A stretch of 33,869 bases of DNA from Sphingomonas sp. 28-63-12 (GTDB taxonomy: Bacteria > Pseudomonadota > Alphaproteobacteria > Sphingomonadales > Sphingomonadaceae): assembly GCA_002281535.1 (NCBI GenBank), contig NCGD01000028.1, positions 1-33,869 on the forward strand, read 5' to 3'. Shown piece by piece: positions 1-8,187 of the stretch. The translations under genes were made by a program, and so were the position numbers. How positions within the stretch are numbered: position 1 is the first letter of the stretch; each line of letters opens with the position of its first letter. The notes beneath the pieces are model-generated. The model made no database searches, had not been told where the DNA came from, and saw only the letters and a program-made list of their open reading frames with translations.

Positions 1-434
1 TGGAAAAGAAATGGCATATCGTTGACGCAGACGGCCTGGTGGTCGGTCGCGCGGCGACGATCATCGCCAATGTCCTGCGCGGCAAGCACAAGCCGAGCTA
101 TACCCCGCATGTCGATTGCGGTGACAACGTCATCGTCATCAACGCCGATAAGATCAGGTTCACCGGCAAGAAGCTGAAGGACAAGATCTATTATCGCCAC
201 ACCGGCTATGCCGGCGGCATCAAGGGCGTGGCCGCAGGCAAGATCCTGGAAGGTCGCTTCCCCGAGCGCGTGCTTGAAAAGGCGATCGAGCGGATGATTC
301 CGCGCGGCCCGCTGGGTCGTGATCAGATGCGCAACCTGCGCGTCTTTGCCGGCTCAGAGCATCCGCACGAAGCGCAGAACCCGCAGGTTCTCGACATCGC
401 GAGCATGAACCGCAAGAACAAGGTGGGCAACTAA
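1..434 (+). CDS. rplM: 50S ribosomal protein L13 (5'-truncated by window)
   Basis: The reading frame is open from position 3 with no start in the window, so the gene begins upstream; about 143 C-terminal residues are present. L13 is an early-assembling protein of the large ribosomal subunit. The visible N-terminal part ([10 protein letters not shown] then [14 protein letters not shown]) and the C-terminal half ([30 protein letters not shown]) are typical of L13. The stop TAA overlaps the ATG of rpsI by one base, the classical rplM-rpsI pair. This is a housekeeping flank of the photosynthesis cluster. The identification is secure; only the first dozen or so residues are missing. Confidence 0.96.
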   Translation, partial: EKKWHIVDADGLVVGRAATIIANVLRGKHKPSYTPHVDCGDNVIVINADKIRFTGKKLKDKIYYRHTGYAGGIKGVAAGKILEGRFPERVLEKAIERMIPRGPLGRDQMRNLRVFAGSEHPHEAQNPQVLDIASMNRKNKVGN

Positions 435-982
435 TGTCCGATAATCGTCAGTCGCTTTCCGATCTGGGTTCGCTGGCCGGTGGTGCGCCGCAGGCAGTGG
501 CGCCTGCTACCGCGCCACTGGGCGACGCCCTGCCTGTCAACAATTCCGGCCCTAAGCCAGAGCCGATGCCGCTGCGCGAGCAGATCATCGACAAGCAGGG
601 CCGCGCTTACGCCACCGGGCGCCGCAAGGATGCGGTCGCCCGCGTCTGGATCAAGCCGGGTTCAGGCAAGATCACCATCAACGGCCGCGACCAGGAAGTG
701 TATTTTGCACGGCCCACGCTGCGCCTCGTCATCAACCAGCCTTTCGGCGTTGCCGAGCGGACCGGCCAATATGACGTGAACTGCACCGTCAAGGGCGGCG
801 GACTTTCGGGCCAGGCCGGCGCGGTCAAGCATGGCATCAGCCAGGCTTTGACCAAGTACGAGCCGGTGCTGCGCGCGCCCGTAAAGGCCGCCGGGTTCCT
901 GACCCGCGACAGCCGCACCGTCGAGCGCAAGAAGTACGGCAAGGCAAAGGCGCGCAAGAGCTTCCAGTTCTCGAAGCGCTGA
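434..982 (+). CDS. rpsI: 30S ribosomal protein S9 with N-terminal extension
   Basis: The protein is 182 residues, against about 130 for most bacterial S9. The core begins near residue 55 ([21 protein letters not shown]) and ends with the hallmark basic tail [17 protein letters not shown], which reaches the ribosomal P site. Residues 1-50 form an Ala/Pro-rich extension of the sort found in sphingomonads. The ATG overlaps the rplM stop by one base (TAATG), so the two are translationally coupled. A strong intrinsic terminator lies about 20 bases after the stop. The core is certain, and no later start is better supported. Confidence 0.96.
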   Translation: MSDNRQSLSDLGSLAGGAPQAVAPATAPLGDALPVNNSGPKPEPMPLREQIIDKQGRAYATGRRKDAVARVWIKPGSGKITINGRDQEVYFARPTLRLVINQPFGVAERTGQYDVNCTVKGGGLSGQAGAVKHGISQALTKYEPVLRAPVKAAGFLTRDSRTVERKKYGKAKARKSFQFSKR

Positions 983-1004
983 TTTCTGCATCTTGTTACG
1001 CAAA

Positions 1005-1035
1005 GGGGCGGCCCGGCAACGGGCCGCCCCTTTTT
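1005..1035 (+). terminator. Intrinsic terminator of rplM-rpsI
   Basis: A perfect 10-bp GC stem (GGGGCGGCCC at 1005-1014, GGGCCGCCCC at 1021-1030) with a 6-base loop is followed directly by TTTTT (1031-1035). It lies 23 bases after the rpsI stop and ends the ribosomal operon. Confidence 0.93.
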
Positions 1036-1164
1036 GGTTTGACTGTGTCGTGGGGCGACGTCTCAATAAAGGCAGTCGCCCCCCCCAGTCAGACATTTAC
1101 AGCCCCCGACACCCTGCCAGCCAACACACTTTAAGCCGACACCAAATCCGCTAAACTGCTGGCG

Positions 1165-1644
1165 ATGGACACAGCACTCACCAGTCGCCTGATCGGCTTC
1201 ATCGAGAGCATCGGCATCGCCGTGCGGGCCGGGCCGGTGGCTGCGGACAGCTTCATGCCGGGCCTGAGGGTGCATAGCGGCGGCATCGTCTATGATCCCG
1301 ACCGGCTCGCCCATCCCGGCGATCTGCTCCACGAAGCTGGGCACATCGCGGTGACTGATTCTGCCATCCGCCCGATGCTCGCAACGGTTTCCAGCGATCC
1401 CGGCGAGGAGATGGCGGCGATTGCCTGGTCCTATGCGGCGCTCCGGGCGATCGGCATCGATCCGGCGATCGTCTTCCATGAAGATGGCTATCAGGGCGGC
1501 GGCAGCGTAATCGCCGAAAATTTCGCCAACGGCCATTATTTCGGGGTGCCATTGCTCGAATGGTTCGGCATGGCCGCGACGGCGCGAGAGGCTGAATCGA
1601 CCGGGGTGGCACGCTTTCCAGACATGCAACGCTGGCTGCGCTGA
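1165..1644 (+). CDS. Conserved small protein with HExxH metallopeptidase-like motif
   Basis: This is a 159-residue protein with no signal peptide or membrane segment. HEAGH at residues 56-60 is an HExxH zinc motif, followed by GEEMAAIAWSYAA (80-92), whose glutamates could supply a third ligand as in IrrE-like/gluzincin folds. I cannot name a family beyond that, and activity is not shown. The ATG has only a weak upstream ribosome binding site. The gene stands alone between the rpsI terminator and a convergent minus-strand gene. It is probably a cytoplasmic hypothetical protein of the chromosomal flank, unrelated to photosynthesis. Confidence 0.75.
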   Translation: MDTALTSRLIGFIESIGIAVRAGPVAADSFMPGLRVHSGGIVYDPDRLAHPGDLLHEAGHIAVTDSAIRPMLATVSSDPGEEMAAIAWSYAALRAIGIDPAIVFHEDGYQGGGSVIAENFANGHYFGVPLLEWFGMAATAREAESTGVARFPDMQRWLR

Positions 1645-1675
1645 GTGCGCTGCGACCAGCCTTGTTGTGATCGGA

Positions 1676-2404
1676 TCAGGCCATCGCCCGAACGAAAGTC
1701 TCGATCCGACCGGCATCGATATGCAGCTCATTGAACGAGGGCGGGCTGTCCCGCACGCGCTCTGACAATGTCCCGGCCCCGATCAGCCGCACCTCCCTGT
1801 CGCCCTCCCAGTGCGCGATATCGAAGGGGTCATGGACGTGGCCGGTGAGCACCGCCTGTGCCCCGGCCTGCGCCAATGCGGCGAGCGCCGCCGCACCGCC
1901 GCGCGTGTGCGCCGTGCCGCTGGTGCCGGTCTCGATCAACGGGTGGTGGCAGACCACCAGCACCGTCGCGCCGATCGGTGCACCCTCGATCCGGGCCAGA
2001 GTCTGCGCCAATTCGCCCTGGTTGACCGCCCCTTTTGACCAGTTGAGCCGCCACTGGAACCGGGCCGTGGTGCGCAACGGGACGATATGGATGCCATCGA
2101 GCGCCAGTGGCTGTTCGATCATCCGTTCGAGCCTGTCGTAGCGCGCATAAGGCCGGAACGCGCGAGCAAAAGGGTTGAAATAGGGCAGATCGTGATTGCC
2201 GACTTCGACCGTGACCGGACAGCCAAGCGCGCCGAGCCACTGCGTTGCCGCTGCGAATTCACGACGCCGCGCCCGCATCGTCAAATCGCCGGTGACGGCC
2301 ACTGCATCGGGCTGCTCCTTGCGGACGACATCGGTAAACCATGCCAGCGCGGCGGAGTCCTCTCCCCCGAAATGGATGTCGCTGACATGAAAGAGGCGGA
2401 TCAT
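1676..2404 (-). CDS. Calcineurin-like metallophosphoesterase
   Basis: This 242-residue protein has the full set of metallophosphoesterase motifs: D9-x-H11 (SDIHFGG), GD40LT, GN70H71D, CHHP, and GHVHD near the C-terminus. These residues bind the dinuclear metal centre in the CpdA/Icc-type family. It is cytoplasmic, with no leader. The substrate (cyclic nucleotide or other phosphoester) cannot be told from sequence. Its ATG overlaps the stop of the upstream lipid kinase gene by four bases (ATGA at 2401-2404), so the two are coupled. Many genomes pair these two families, but a shared pathway here is inference. Confidence 0.88.
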   Translation of the reverse strand: MIRLFHVSDIHFGGEDSAALAWFTDVVRKEQPDAVAVTGDLTMRARRREFAAATQWLGALGCPVTVEVGNHDLPYFNPFARAFRPYARYDRLERMIEQPLALDGIHIVPLRTTARFQWRLNWSKGAVNQGELAQTLARIEGAPIGATVLVVCHHPLIETGTSGTAHTRGGAAALAALAQAGAQAVLTGHVHDPFDIAHWEGDREVRLIGAGTLSERVRDSPPSFNELHIDAGRIETFVRAMA

Positions 2405-3231
2405 GCCGGGCTCAGCGTGCTGACAAACTGGCGGCGGGTCATGCCCCCCGTGATCCGCAAGCCCGGCGCGAGCTGGTGGGGCTCCCCATCGAACAAGGCG
2501 AGTACGGGTCGGTCGCCCAGAACCGAGACCGTAGATGCATAGACTTGGGTGACGGCGGCATCTGCCATCCAGTCCCCGGACAGCCAGTCCCAGCCTAGCC
2601 GCGCAATCGATCGCCAGTCACGTGCGTTGACCGCCGCCAGCCGCAACTGCGACGGATCGGGCGAGATCAGCACCGCCTGCACACCGGGCGGCAGACCCGC
2701 CGCGCCGCCAAGACGGATGCCCCGGCCAAAGGTCCGTGCCCAGGCATGGGCGATCGCTCGGCCCAGCCCACGCAGCCGGCCCGCGCGCACCCGTTCGCGG
2801 GCATGAACCCAGCTCGCCGCCGGCCCCAGGATCAGCCCGACATAGGCCCGGTGGGGTCCAGCCTCGACAAAGGGCAAGGCAACCAGTGTCGCGCGCTTGC
2901 ACCCTGTCTTGACGATCGAAGCCGGGTCGGCTTCGCCATGCAGCGTCTTGGCCAGCAGATTCATGGTCCCGCCGGGCAGCAGCAGGAACGCACCGCCCCA
3001 ATCGGCCAGCGCGCTGATCGCCGCGTTGATCGTGCCGTCGCCGGCGAACAAGATGACCGTATCGACCCCGGCTGCCGTCAGGCGGCCAGCATTAGGCAGC
3101 GGGTCGGCCGGGAACTGGCTATGGCCGGCCAGGCGCCATCCCTGCTCGGCGACCAGGGCGAGAAGCGCGTCCACTTTCGCGGGTGCGGTCGATCCCGAGC
3201 CCGGATTGGTAATGAACCAGATATTCTGCAT
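2401..3231 (-). CDS. Diacylglycerol/sphingolipid kinase-family protein (YegS/LCB5 type)
   Basis: From ATG 3231 this is a 276-residue protein. The family signature is present: NPGSGS near residue 8, AGDGTINAAI (nucleotide-binding GDGT loop) and LLPGGTMNLLAK (equivalent to the GT-x-N motif). Such enzymes phosphorylate lipid hydroxyls at the inner membrane. I chose the start at 3231 because the protein from there begins with the family-typical beta strand (MQNIWFITNPGSGS). The open frame extends upstream to 3336 but that part looks non-conserved. The gene is divergent from the lipoprotein cytochrome c and coupled to the metallophosphoesterase downstream. The lipid substrate is unknown. Confidence 0.87.
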   Translation of the reverse strand: MQNIWFITNPGSGSTAPAKVDALLALVAEQGWRLAGHSQFPADPLPNAGRLTAAGVDTVILFAGDGTINAAISALADWGGAFLLLPGGTMNLLAKTLHGEADPASIVKTGCKRATLVALPFVEAGPHRAYVGLILGPAASWVHARERVRAGRLRGLGRAIAHAWARTFGRGIRLGGAAGLPPGVQAVLISPDPSQLRLAAVNARDWRSIARLGWDWLSGDWMADAAVTQVYASTVSVLGDRPVLALFDGEPHQLAPGLRITGGMTRRQFVSTLSPA

Positions 3232-3324
3232 GGACACACAACGCTCGATACGGGATTTGGTCCCGAGACGCTTTGCCGAACCGCGAAAGTGACGCAAAGG
3301 TAATGTTGCACGCACAATTTTCCG

Positions 3325-3342
3325 TGTAATCACCACTTGACA
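3325..3342. promoter_or_regulatory. Perfect TGT-N12-ACA site (PpsR/CrtJ-type operator)
   Basis: TGT at 3325-3327, twelve bases, then ACA at 3340-3342 exactly match the published PpsR/CrtJ consensus TGT-N12-ACA. The right half is part of TTGACA (3337-3342), which could serve as a -35 box for the cytochrome gene starting at 3414. I see no convincing -10 at 16-19 bases spacing, so the promoter itself is not proven. The site lies in the divergent gap between the lipid kinase and the cytochrome. Confidence 0.6.
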
Positions 3343-3413
3343 CTAGCGGTCTCGAATCGCGACATGTCCGGCAAGCCGTGCCATCTCGGCAATCGATGCA
3401 GGAGCAGGAACAG

Positions 3414-3956
3414 ATGCACTCGAACACCACGACTCGTTATGGCGGAATCGCCCTTGGGGTAGCCGTTTCGGCACTGGCGCTGGCGGCATGCTCGCCCAAG
3501 CCGACCACCGAAACCGCCGACACCCCGACCGCCACGGCGACGACAGCGGCACCGGCTGCGGCACCCGCCGCCGCTCCGGCCCCTGCCGCTGCTGCAGCCC
3601 CCGCCGCCGACAATGTCGACACCGTCAGCGGCGCCAAATTCGCCTCGTTCACCGGCGACGCGACCAAGGGCGAAGCCACTTTCGCTGCCTGCAAGGTCTG
3701 TCATGCCGTCGAAGCCGGCGTGAACAAGATCGGGCCGTCGCTTCACGGCATTGTCGGTCGCAAGGCCGGCGAAATTGCCGGCTTCAGCTATTCCGCCGCC
3801 AACAAGGGCAGCGGCATCACCTGGACGCCCGAAAAGATGTTCCAGTATCTCGAAGCACCGCAGCGCGTCGTGCCAGGCACCAAGATGACCTATCCTGGCC
3901 TGCCTGATCCGCAAAAGCGCGCCGACGTGATCGCCTATCTCAAGACGCAGTCGTAA
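3414..3956 (+). CDS. Lipoprotein class I c-type cytochrome
   Basis: The protein is 180 residues from ATG 3414, chosen because GGAG (3401-3404) and AGGAA (3406-3410) precede it; two in-frame ATGs upstream lack such a site. A hydrophobic leader ends in the lipobox LAAC (C26), so the protein is likely lipid-anchored in the periplasm. Residues 27-65 are a flexible Ala/Pro/Thr linker. The heme domain follows, with CKVCH at 93-97 and the likely axial Met158 in GTKMTYPG. This is the layout of tethered cytochrome c2/cy-type electron carriers. A PpsR-type site upstream suggests it may feed electrons to the reaction centre, possibly through PufC; this is inference. A bidirectional terminator follows. 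Confidence 0.9.
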   Translation: MHSNTTTRYGGIALGVAVSALALAACSPKPTTETADTPTATATTAAPAAAPAAAPAPAAAAAPAADNVDTVSGAKFASFTGDATKGEATFAACKVCHAVEAGVNKIGPSLHGIVGRKAGEIAGFSYSAANKGSGITWTPEKMFQYLEAPQRVVPGTKMTYPGLPDPQKRADVIAYLKTQS

Positions 3957-3978
3957 TCGCCTGAGCGAACGAAAAACG

Positions 3979-4011
3979 GGCGGGCCTGGTAACGGGCCCG
4001 CCTATTTTTTT
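3979..4011. terminator. Bidirectional intrinsic terminator
   Basis: GGCGGGCC (3979-3986) pairs with GGCCCGCC (3995-4002). A T-rich run (4005-4011) follows on the plus strand, and an A run (3972-3976) on the left gives a T tail on the minus strand. It serves the convergent cytochrome gene (+) and the tspO-side operon (-). The stop codon of the minus-strand ORF 4002-4265 lies at the edge of the stem. Confidence 0.88.
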
Positions 4012-4265
4012 GCCCGCCGTCCGGGACCAAAGCGCAAATCGGCAAGATGGAAGGGGAATGAGAGCGTCAGCGGCAAGGCGATCCACACCCAGCCCTGCGC
4101 CGTCAGCGCCGCGCGCAATGCCAGCATCATCAGCAGCCCCGGCATCAATCTGCACAAAATGGCCACAATTTGCCAATGGCGGCGCAGCCGCAGCCAGATC
4201 GCCTCGCAGGCGATCACAACCATGATGATGTCACTCGCCACGCCGCTTTCAAACAGCCACACCAT
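4002..4265 (-). CDS. Small hydrophobic protein downstream of tspO
   Basis: This is an 87-residue open frame starting 11 bases after the tspO stop. It has two or three hydrophobic stretches (about residues 8-22, 33-52 and 58-72) and a basic tail (RFGPGRRAKK), so it looks like a small inner-membrane protein. I do not recognise a family. The ATG at 4265 has no clear ribosome binding site, and a TTG five codons earlier is possible. It is the last gene before the shared terminator, in the same direction as bchG-bch2-bchP-tspO, so it is probably co-transcribed. It may be a genuine cluster-associated protein; confidence is moderate. Confidence 0.5.
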   Translation of the reverse strand: MVWLFESGVASDIIMVVIACEAIWLRLRRHWQIVAILCRLMPGLLMMLALRAALTAQGWVWIALPLTLSFPFHLADLRFGPGRRAKK

Positions 4266-4276
4266 CGCGGGTCGGT

Positions 4277-4759
4277 TCAAGAAAACGGGCCGTTCAGCCG
4301 CACGATCGTCATGTTGAGATAGCCGGCAAAGGTCACCCACAACAGATAAGGTACCAGCACGATCGACGCCGCCATCGATCGCCGCCAGCAATAGGTGATC
4401 AGCGACCCGACCGAGAGCCACAGGAAGATCACCTCGATTACCGACCAATCCGGGCGCTGTAACCGAAAGAACAGCAAGCTCCACAGGATGTTGAGAAAGC
4501 CGTTGGTCGCCCACAGCGCAATGAACGTCTCCGCCTCGCGCCGGGTGCGCATGGCGTGCCAGCCAGTCACCAGCGCGACGACATTGATGGCATAAATGAT
4601 CGTCCAGGCAATAGCATAGGCGCGGTCCGGCGGTGCCCAATGCGGCTGGACCAGATGATCATACCATGGCCCTGTCACCGTGATCGTCGCCCCGAGCAGC
4701 GCGACAATTCCGGTGGCCAGCGCCGCTGTCAGGACAGGAAAAACCCAGGCGCGGCTCAT
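4277..4759 (-). CDS. tspO: TspO/MBR family tryptophan-rich sensory protein
   Basis: From ATG 4759 this is a 160-residue protein with five hydrophobic helices and many tryptophans. It carries the family signature QPHWAPPDRAYAIAWTIIYA and a WxxNxxLNxxWSxLFF-like stretch (ATNGFLNILWSLLFF). TspO binds porphyrins. In Rhodobacter sphaeroides it sits in the outer membrane and dampens photosynthesis gene expression through the AppA/PpsR route. Here it follows bchP by four bases and ends the bchG-bch2-bchP run, so it should be made together with late bacteriochlorophyll enzymes. An upstream in-frame ATG at 4795 lies inside bchP and adds 12 atypical residues, so I prefer 4759. Confidence 0.92.
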   Translation of the reverse strand: MSRAWVFPVLTAALATGIVALLGATITVTGPWYDHLVQPHWAPPDRAYAIAWTIIYAINVVALVTGWHAMRTRREAETFIALWATNGFLNILWSLLFFRLQRPDWSVIEVIFLWLSVGSLITYCWRRSMAASIVLVPYLLWVTFAGYLNMTIVRLNGPFS

Positions 4760-4763
4760 GCGA

Positions 4764-5954
4764 TCACGCCGTCGATCCCAGAAGATGGCCCACATCCTTC
4801 ATGAAGATCCTGAAATGGGCCATCGGCTTTTTGCGGACGAGCTCCTTGTTCATATAAGCCTGCCAGGTCAGTTCCTGCACGTCCTTGTCCTCGCAAATCT
4901 TGACGAAGCGCTCGCGGCGCTTGTCATTGCGATACCAGAAATGCTGCATCATCCCCAACACCAGAAATACCTTGCCATGCGCGCGCATGAAGCGCTTGCG
5001 CGCCTGCTTCAGCGCGGCCGGTTTGCCGGTGTCGAGAAAGACCGCAATGGCATCAGCGGCGAAACGCCCGGCTGCCATCGCATAATATATCCCCTCGCCC
5101 GATGCGGGCGCGACCACCCCTGCGGCATCGCCGGCGACCACGACATCGCGGCCATTGTCCCAGCGCTTGAGCGGCTTGAGCGGGATCGGCGCGCCTTCGC
5201 GGCGGATCGTCTCGCAGCCGGCCATGCCGTTATCCGCGCGTAACCGGGTGATCGCATCGCGCAATTCATAGCCCTTATGCGCGCTGCCGACACCGATGCT
5301 CGATGTTTCGCCGTGCGGGAAGACCCAGGCATAAAAATCAGGCGAGAATTTTCCCTGATAGATCACATCGCAGCGCGAAGGATCGAAATCGCTGCTCGCC
5401 GGTGGCGACTTCACAATTTCATGATAAGCGAACACGCACGGCACCCGGTCAGCGCCGCGCAGTTCCTGCCGGGCAACCGCCGATCGCGCGCCATCGGCAC
5501 CGATCACGCTGCTGGTGCGCACACGATGTTCGGCGCCACCGCGGCACTCGGTATAGACGATCACGGCGCAGCCATCGGCATCACGGTCAAGCCGTTCGAA
5601 ATTGCCCGTCCGCCGTTCCGCGCCGGTCAGCGCGGCGCGCGCGCGCAGCCATTCGTCGAAAATCTCGCGATCCACCATGCCGACAAAGCCGTCGCCGACC
5701 GGCATGTCGACCTGCTTGGCAGACGGCGCGATCATCCTTGCCGATGTCGCCTTGGCGACCAGCAAATGATCGGGAATCTCGAAATCCCTAATCAGCCGGG
5801 GCGGGATGGCCCCGCCACACGGCTTGATCCGCCCGGCGCGATCAAGCAGCAATACATGCCGCCCGGCGCGCGCCAGATCGGTCGCGGCGACCGCGCCGGA
5901 CGGTCCGCCGCCGACGACGACCACATCGAAATCGACGGTTGAACGGGTGCTCAT
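4764..5954 (-). CDS. bchP: Geranylgeranyl reductase
   Basis: This 396-residue flavoprotein reduces the geranylgeranyl tail of bacteriochlorophyll to phytyl. The N-terminus has a Rossmann FAD motif (VVVVGGGPSGAVAATDLARA) and the second FAD motif is GDAAGVVAPASGEGIYYAM in the C-terminal half. The start at 5954 is fixed by AGGAGG seven bases upstream; longer in-frame starts are not supported. The ATG overlaps the bch2 stop (ATGA). The order bchG-bch2-bchP is the usual PGC arrangement. Confidence 0.96.
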   Translation of the reverse strand: MSTRSTVDFDVVVVGGGPSGAVAATDLARAGRHVLLLDRAGRIKPCGGAIPPRLIRDFEIPDHLLVAKATSARMIAPSAKQVDMPVGDGFVGMVDREIFDEWLRARAALTGAERRTGNFERLDRDADGCAVIVYTECRGGAEHRVRTSSVIGADGARSAVARQELRGADRVPCVFAYHEIVKSPPASSDFDPSRCDVIYQGKFSPDFYAWVFPHGETSSIGVGSAHKGYELRDAITRLRADNGMAGCETIRREGAPIPLKPLKRWDNGRDVVVAGDAAGVVAPASGEGIYYAMAAGRFAADAIAVFLDTGKPAALKQARKRFMRAHGKVFLVLGMMQHFWYRNDKRRERFVKICEDKDVQELTWQAYMNKELVRKKPMAHFRIFMKDVGHLLGSTA

Positions 5955-7276
5955 GCGATCGCCTCCTGCTGTCTTATCCCCTGCACCGGTGCGCGCGCGC
6001 GCGTGACCCCAAGTGCCAGCCATGCGGCAACGACGAACACGCCCGCCTCACCCGCAAAAACCACCAGAAAGGCGTGCGGCGTGTCGCCGGTCAGTGCCCG
6101 GCCGGCATCGACACCAACCGCCCCGATCAGCCCGCCCAGCCCAAAAGCAATCGCCTGTGCTGCGCCCCACACTCCCATCCGGATACCCGCGCGCGCGGGT
6201 CCCTGGGCACCGGCCAGGCCCATCATCGCGCCGATCGCCGCCACCGCAAACACGCCATTGGCGAAGCCGAGCAGCAGGATATTGGCCTTAAGCGGCCAGT
6301 CGGCGCCGACCTGGGCCGCCATCGCCAAGCCGAGCAGGGCAGCCGCCGAGCCGAGGCAGCCACCGATGATCCAGCGCCGCAAACTCGCCGGTGTGCCGCC
6401 ACCAAACGCGCTACCGAGGATGCCGACCAGGATCATGCCCGCCAGCACCCCGCTATGCTGGGTGCCCGAAAGCTGGGTCGACTGGCCCGGTGTAAAATGG
6501 AACAGCAGCCCGGCAAAGGGTTCCAAAATCATGTCCTGCATCGAATAAGCCAGCATCGACAGGAATACGAAAATCGTGAACTGGCGCGCGTCCGCTTCGG
6601 CCAACATTTCGCGCAGCGCCGTGCCGAAGTCGATCACCGGCGCATCGTCAGCAGCCTCGTCCACCGCCGCCGACCGGCGTTGCTCGACCCCCAGCAATGC
6701 CAACCACGATACGACGAACGCCACCAAGGCAACCCCGCTCGCCACCATGGCAAGGCGCGGCAACGAAAACGGATCGATCAACGCGCCGGCGACATTGGCG
6801 GTCACCACGATGCCGAACACCATCATGATCCAGGTGATCGATGCCGCCGCGGCGCGCCGCTCGGGCGCGACCTGGCTCGCCAACAGGGCCAGCAGCGAGG
6901 TGCCCGCCGCACCGACACCAGCGCCGATCATGCTGAACCCGGTAATCGCGAGAACATATCCAAACGCACTACCAACCGCGAGCGCCGGCAAGGCATCAAC
7001 CGCAACCAGGGCACCGAGCGCAAGCAACGCCATGCCAAAAATGATCCACGGCGTTCGCCGATTGCCCTGATCGGAGCCATGCCCCCACACCGGCCGCGAC
7101 AACTGCACCATATAATGCCAGGCGACCAGCCCCGCCGGCAGCGCCGCCGGCAGCGCATATTCCACCACCATCACGCGGTTGAGCAGCGAGGTGACCAGCA
7201 TCACCATCGCGCCGATCGCGCTCTGGACCAGCCCGAGCCGCACAATCCCCGGCCACCCCAGCGGCTTCGCGTTCAT
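5951..7276 (-). CDS. bch2: PucC/LhaA-family major facilitator protein between bchG and bchP
   Basis: This 441-residue membrane protein with about 12 helices belongs to the PucC branch of the major facilitator superfamily. Its start (GIVRLGLVQSAIGAMVMLVTSLLNRVMVVEY) is characteristic and it ends just before bchP. The equivalent gene in Rhodobacter is orf428/bch2, between bchG and bchP. Relatives LhaA and PucC assist antenna assembly, probably by handling bacteriochlorophyll. Its exact role is not known. Its ATG overlaps the bchG stop by four bases and its stop overlaps bchP by four bases, giving tight coupling of pigment finishing and delivery. The linker at about 215-230 (EQRRSAAVDEAADD) is the cytoplasmic middle loop. 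Confidence 0.92.
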   Translation of the reverse strand: MNAKPLGWPGIVRLGLVQSAIGAMVMLVTSLLNRVMVVEYALPAALPAGLVAWHYMVQLSRPVWGHGSDQGNRRTPWIIFGMALLALGALVAVDALPALAVGSAFGYVLAITGFSMIGAGVGAAGTSLLALLASQVAPERRAAAASITWIMMVFGIVVTANVAGALIDPFSLPRLAMVASGVALVAFVVSWLALLGVEQRRSAAVDEAADDAPVIDFGTALREMLAEADARQFTIFVFLSMLAYSMQDMILEPFAGLLFHFTPGQSTQLSGTQHSGVLAGMILVGILGSAFGGGTPASLRRWIIGGCLGSAAALLGLAMAAQVGADWPLKANILLLGFANGVFAVAAIGAMMGLAGAQGPARAGIRMGVWGAAQAIAFGLGGLIGAVGVDAGRALTGDTPHAFLVVFAGEAGVFVVAAWLALGVTRARAPVQGIRQQEAIA

Positions 7277-8181
7277 AGCCCCACCGCTCCACCCAGCCCG
7301 AACGCCGCTGCCAGCATGCCGAACACATAAAGGCTGGTGCCGGTGGCATTATACCAGGGTGTATATTTGAGCGGATTCGAGAGCAGCCGCGGCATCAGCG
7401 CCAGTTGCGCCACCACGAGCGCGCCGACGATCAGCGCGGCCAGCCCATGTCCCCAATTGACCAGCAACAGCACGACCAGCGCCTGCGGCAACGCCATCAC
7501 CACACAGGCAATCTGTGCCGCCCGATCGACGCCGAGCATTGCCGGCAGCGAACGCACCCCCATCTTACGATCACCCTCTACCGCCTTGAAATCGTTAAGT
7601 GTCATGATGCCATGCGCGCCGAGGCTGTAGAGCAACAGCACGATCAGAATTTCAGCTCGAGGCAAGGTGCCGGCCATCACCGCCGCACCGGTAAACCAGG
7701 TCAGCCCTTCATAGGTCAGCCCAACAACACCCGGCCCCCAGATACCGCTCATCTTCAGGCGCAGCGGCGGCGCGCTATACGCCCAAGCGCAGGCGATGCC
7801 GAGGCAGGTCGCCGCAAACACCCAATAGCCGGCGATCAGCGACACTGCGAGCGACAGCAACGTCCCGCCAATCGCGATCCACAGACCCCATTGACCGGCG
7901 ATCCGGCCCGACGGAATCGGCCGTTCGGGCTGGTTGATCGCATCGACATGACGGTCGAACCAGTCGTTGATCGCCTGGCTGTTGCCGCAGACCAGCGGGC
8001 CGGTCAGCAGGATTCCGACGATCACGAAGGGCCAGCGTTCAGCGAGCGATTCGCCCGACGAAATACAGCCGCACATGAACGCCCACATTGGCGGAAACCA
8101 GGTGATCGGCTTGAGCAGTTCAAGCACATCGCGCGCCGCCGGTGGGCGATTCTTGGCGGTCGATAAAGCTGGCGTGGACAT
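7273..8181 (-). CDS. bchG: Bacteriochlorophyll synthase
   Basis: This 302-residue UbiA-family prenyltransferase esterifies bacteriochlorophyllide a with geranylgeranyl diphosphate in the inner membrane. The first Asp-rich motif NDWFDRHVD is at residues 72-80, followed by the typical PERPIPSGRI. The second is DFKAVEGDRKMGVRSLP. N-terminal LKPITWFPPMWAFMCG matches BchG. No ribosome binding site precedes the ATG. A promoter-like TTGACA-N17-TAGCTT ends only six bases before it, so the message is probably leaderless. The gene heads the bchG-bch2-bchP-tspO unit. Confidence 0.96.
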   Translation of the reverse strand: MSTPALSTAKNRPPAARDVLELLKPITWFPPMWAFMCGCISSGESLAERWPFVIVGILLTGPLVCGNSQAINDWFDRHVDAINQPERPIPSGRIAGQWGLWIAIGGTLLSLAVSLIAGYWVFAATCLGIACAWAYSAPPLRLKMSGIWGPGVVGLTYEGLTWFTGAAVMAGTLPRAEILIVLLLYSLGAHGIMTLNDFKAVEGDRKMGVRSLPAMLGVDRAAQIACVVMALPQALVVLLLVNWGHGLAALIVGALVVAQLALMPRLLSNPLKYTPWYNATGTSLYVFGMLAAAFGLGGAVGL

Positions 8182-8187
8182 TGCCGT

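Noticed and set aside
434-600. The rpsI N-terminal extension as a separate gene or wrong start
   Set aside because: The frame is continuous, the ATG is coupled to rplM, and such extensions are common in sphingomonad S9.
3337-3366. Complete sigma70 promoter for the cytochrome gene from TTGACA
   Set aside because: No sequence resembling TATAAT or the TAGCTT seen elsewhere is found 16-19 bases downstream; only the operator match is kept.
3495-3620. Ala/Pro coding repeat in the cytochrome gene as an inserted repeat element
   Set aside because: It is a low-complexity linker typical of tethered cytochromes, without inverted ends or hairpin structure like the bchM element.
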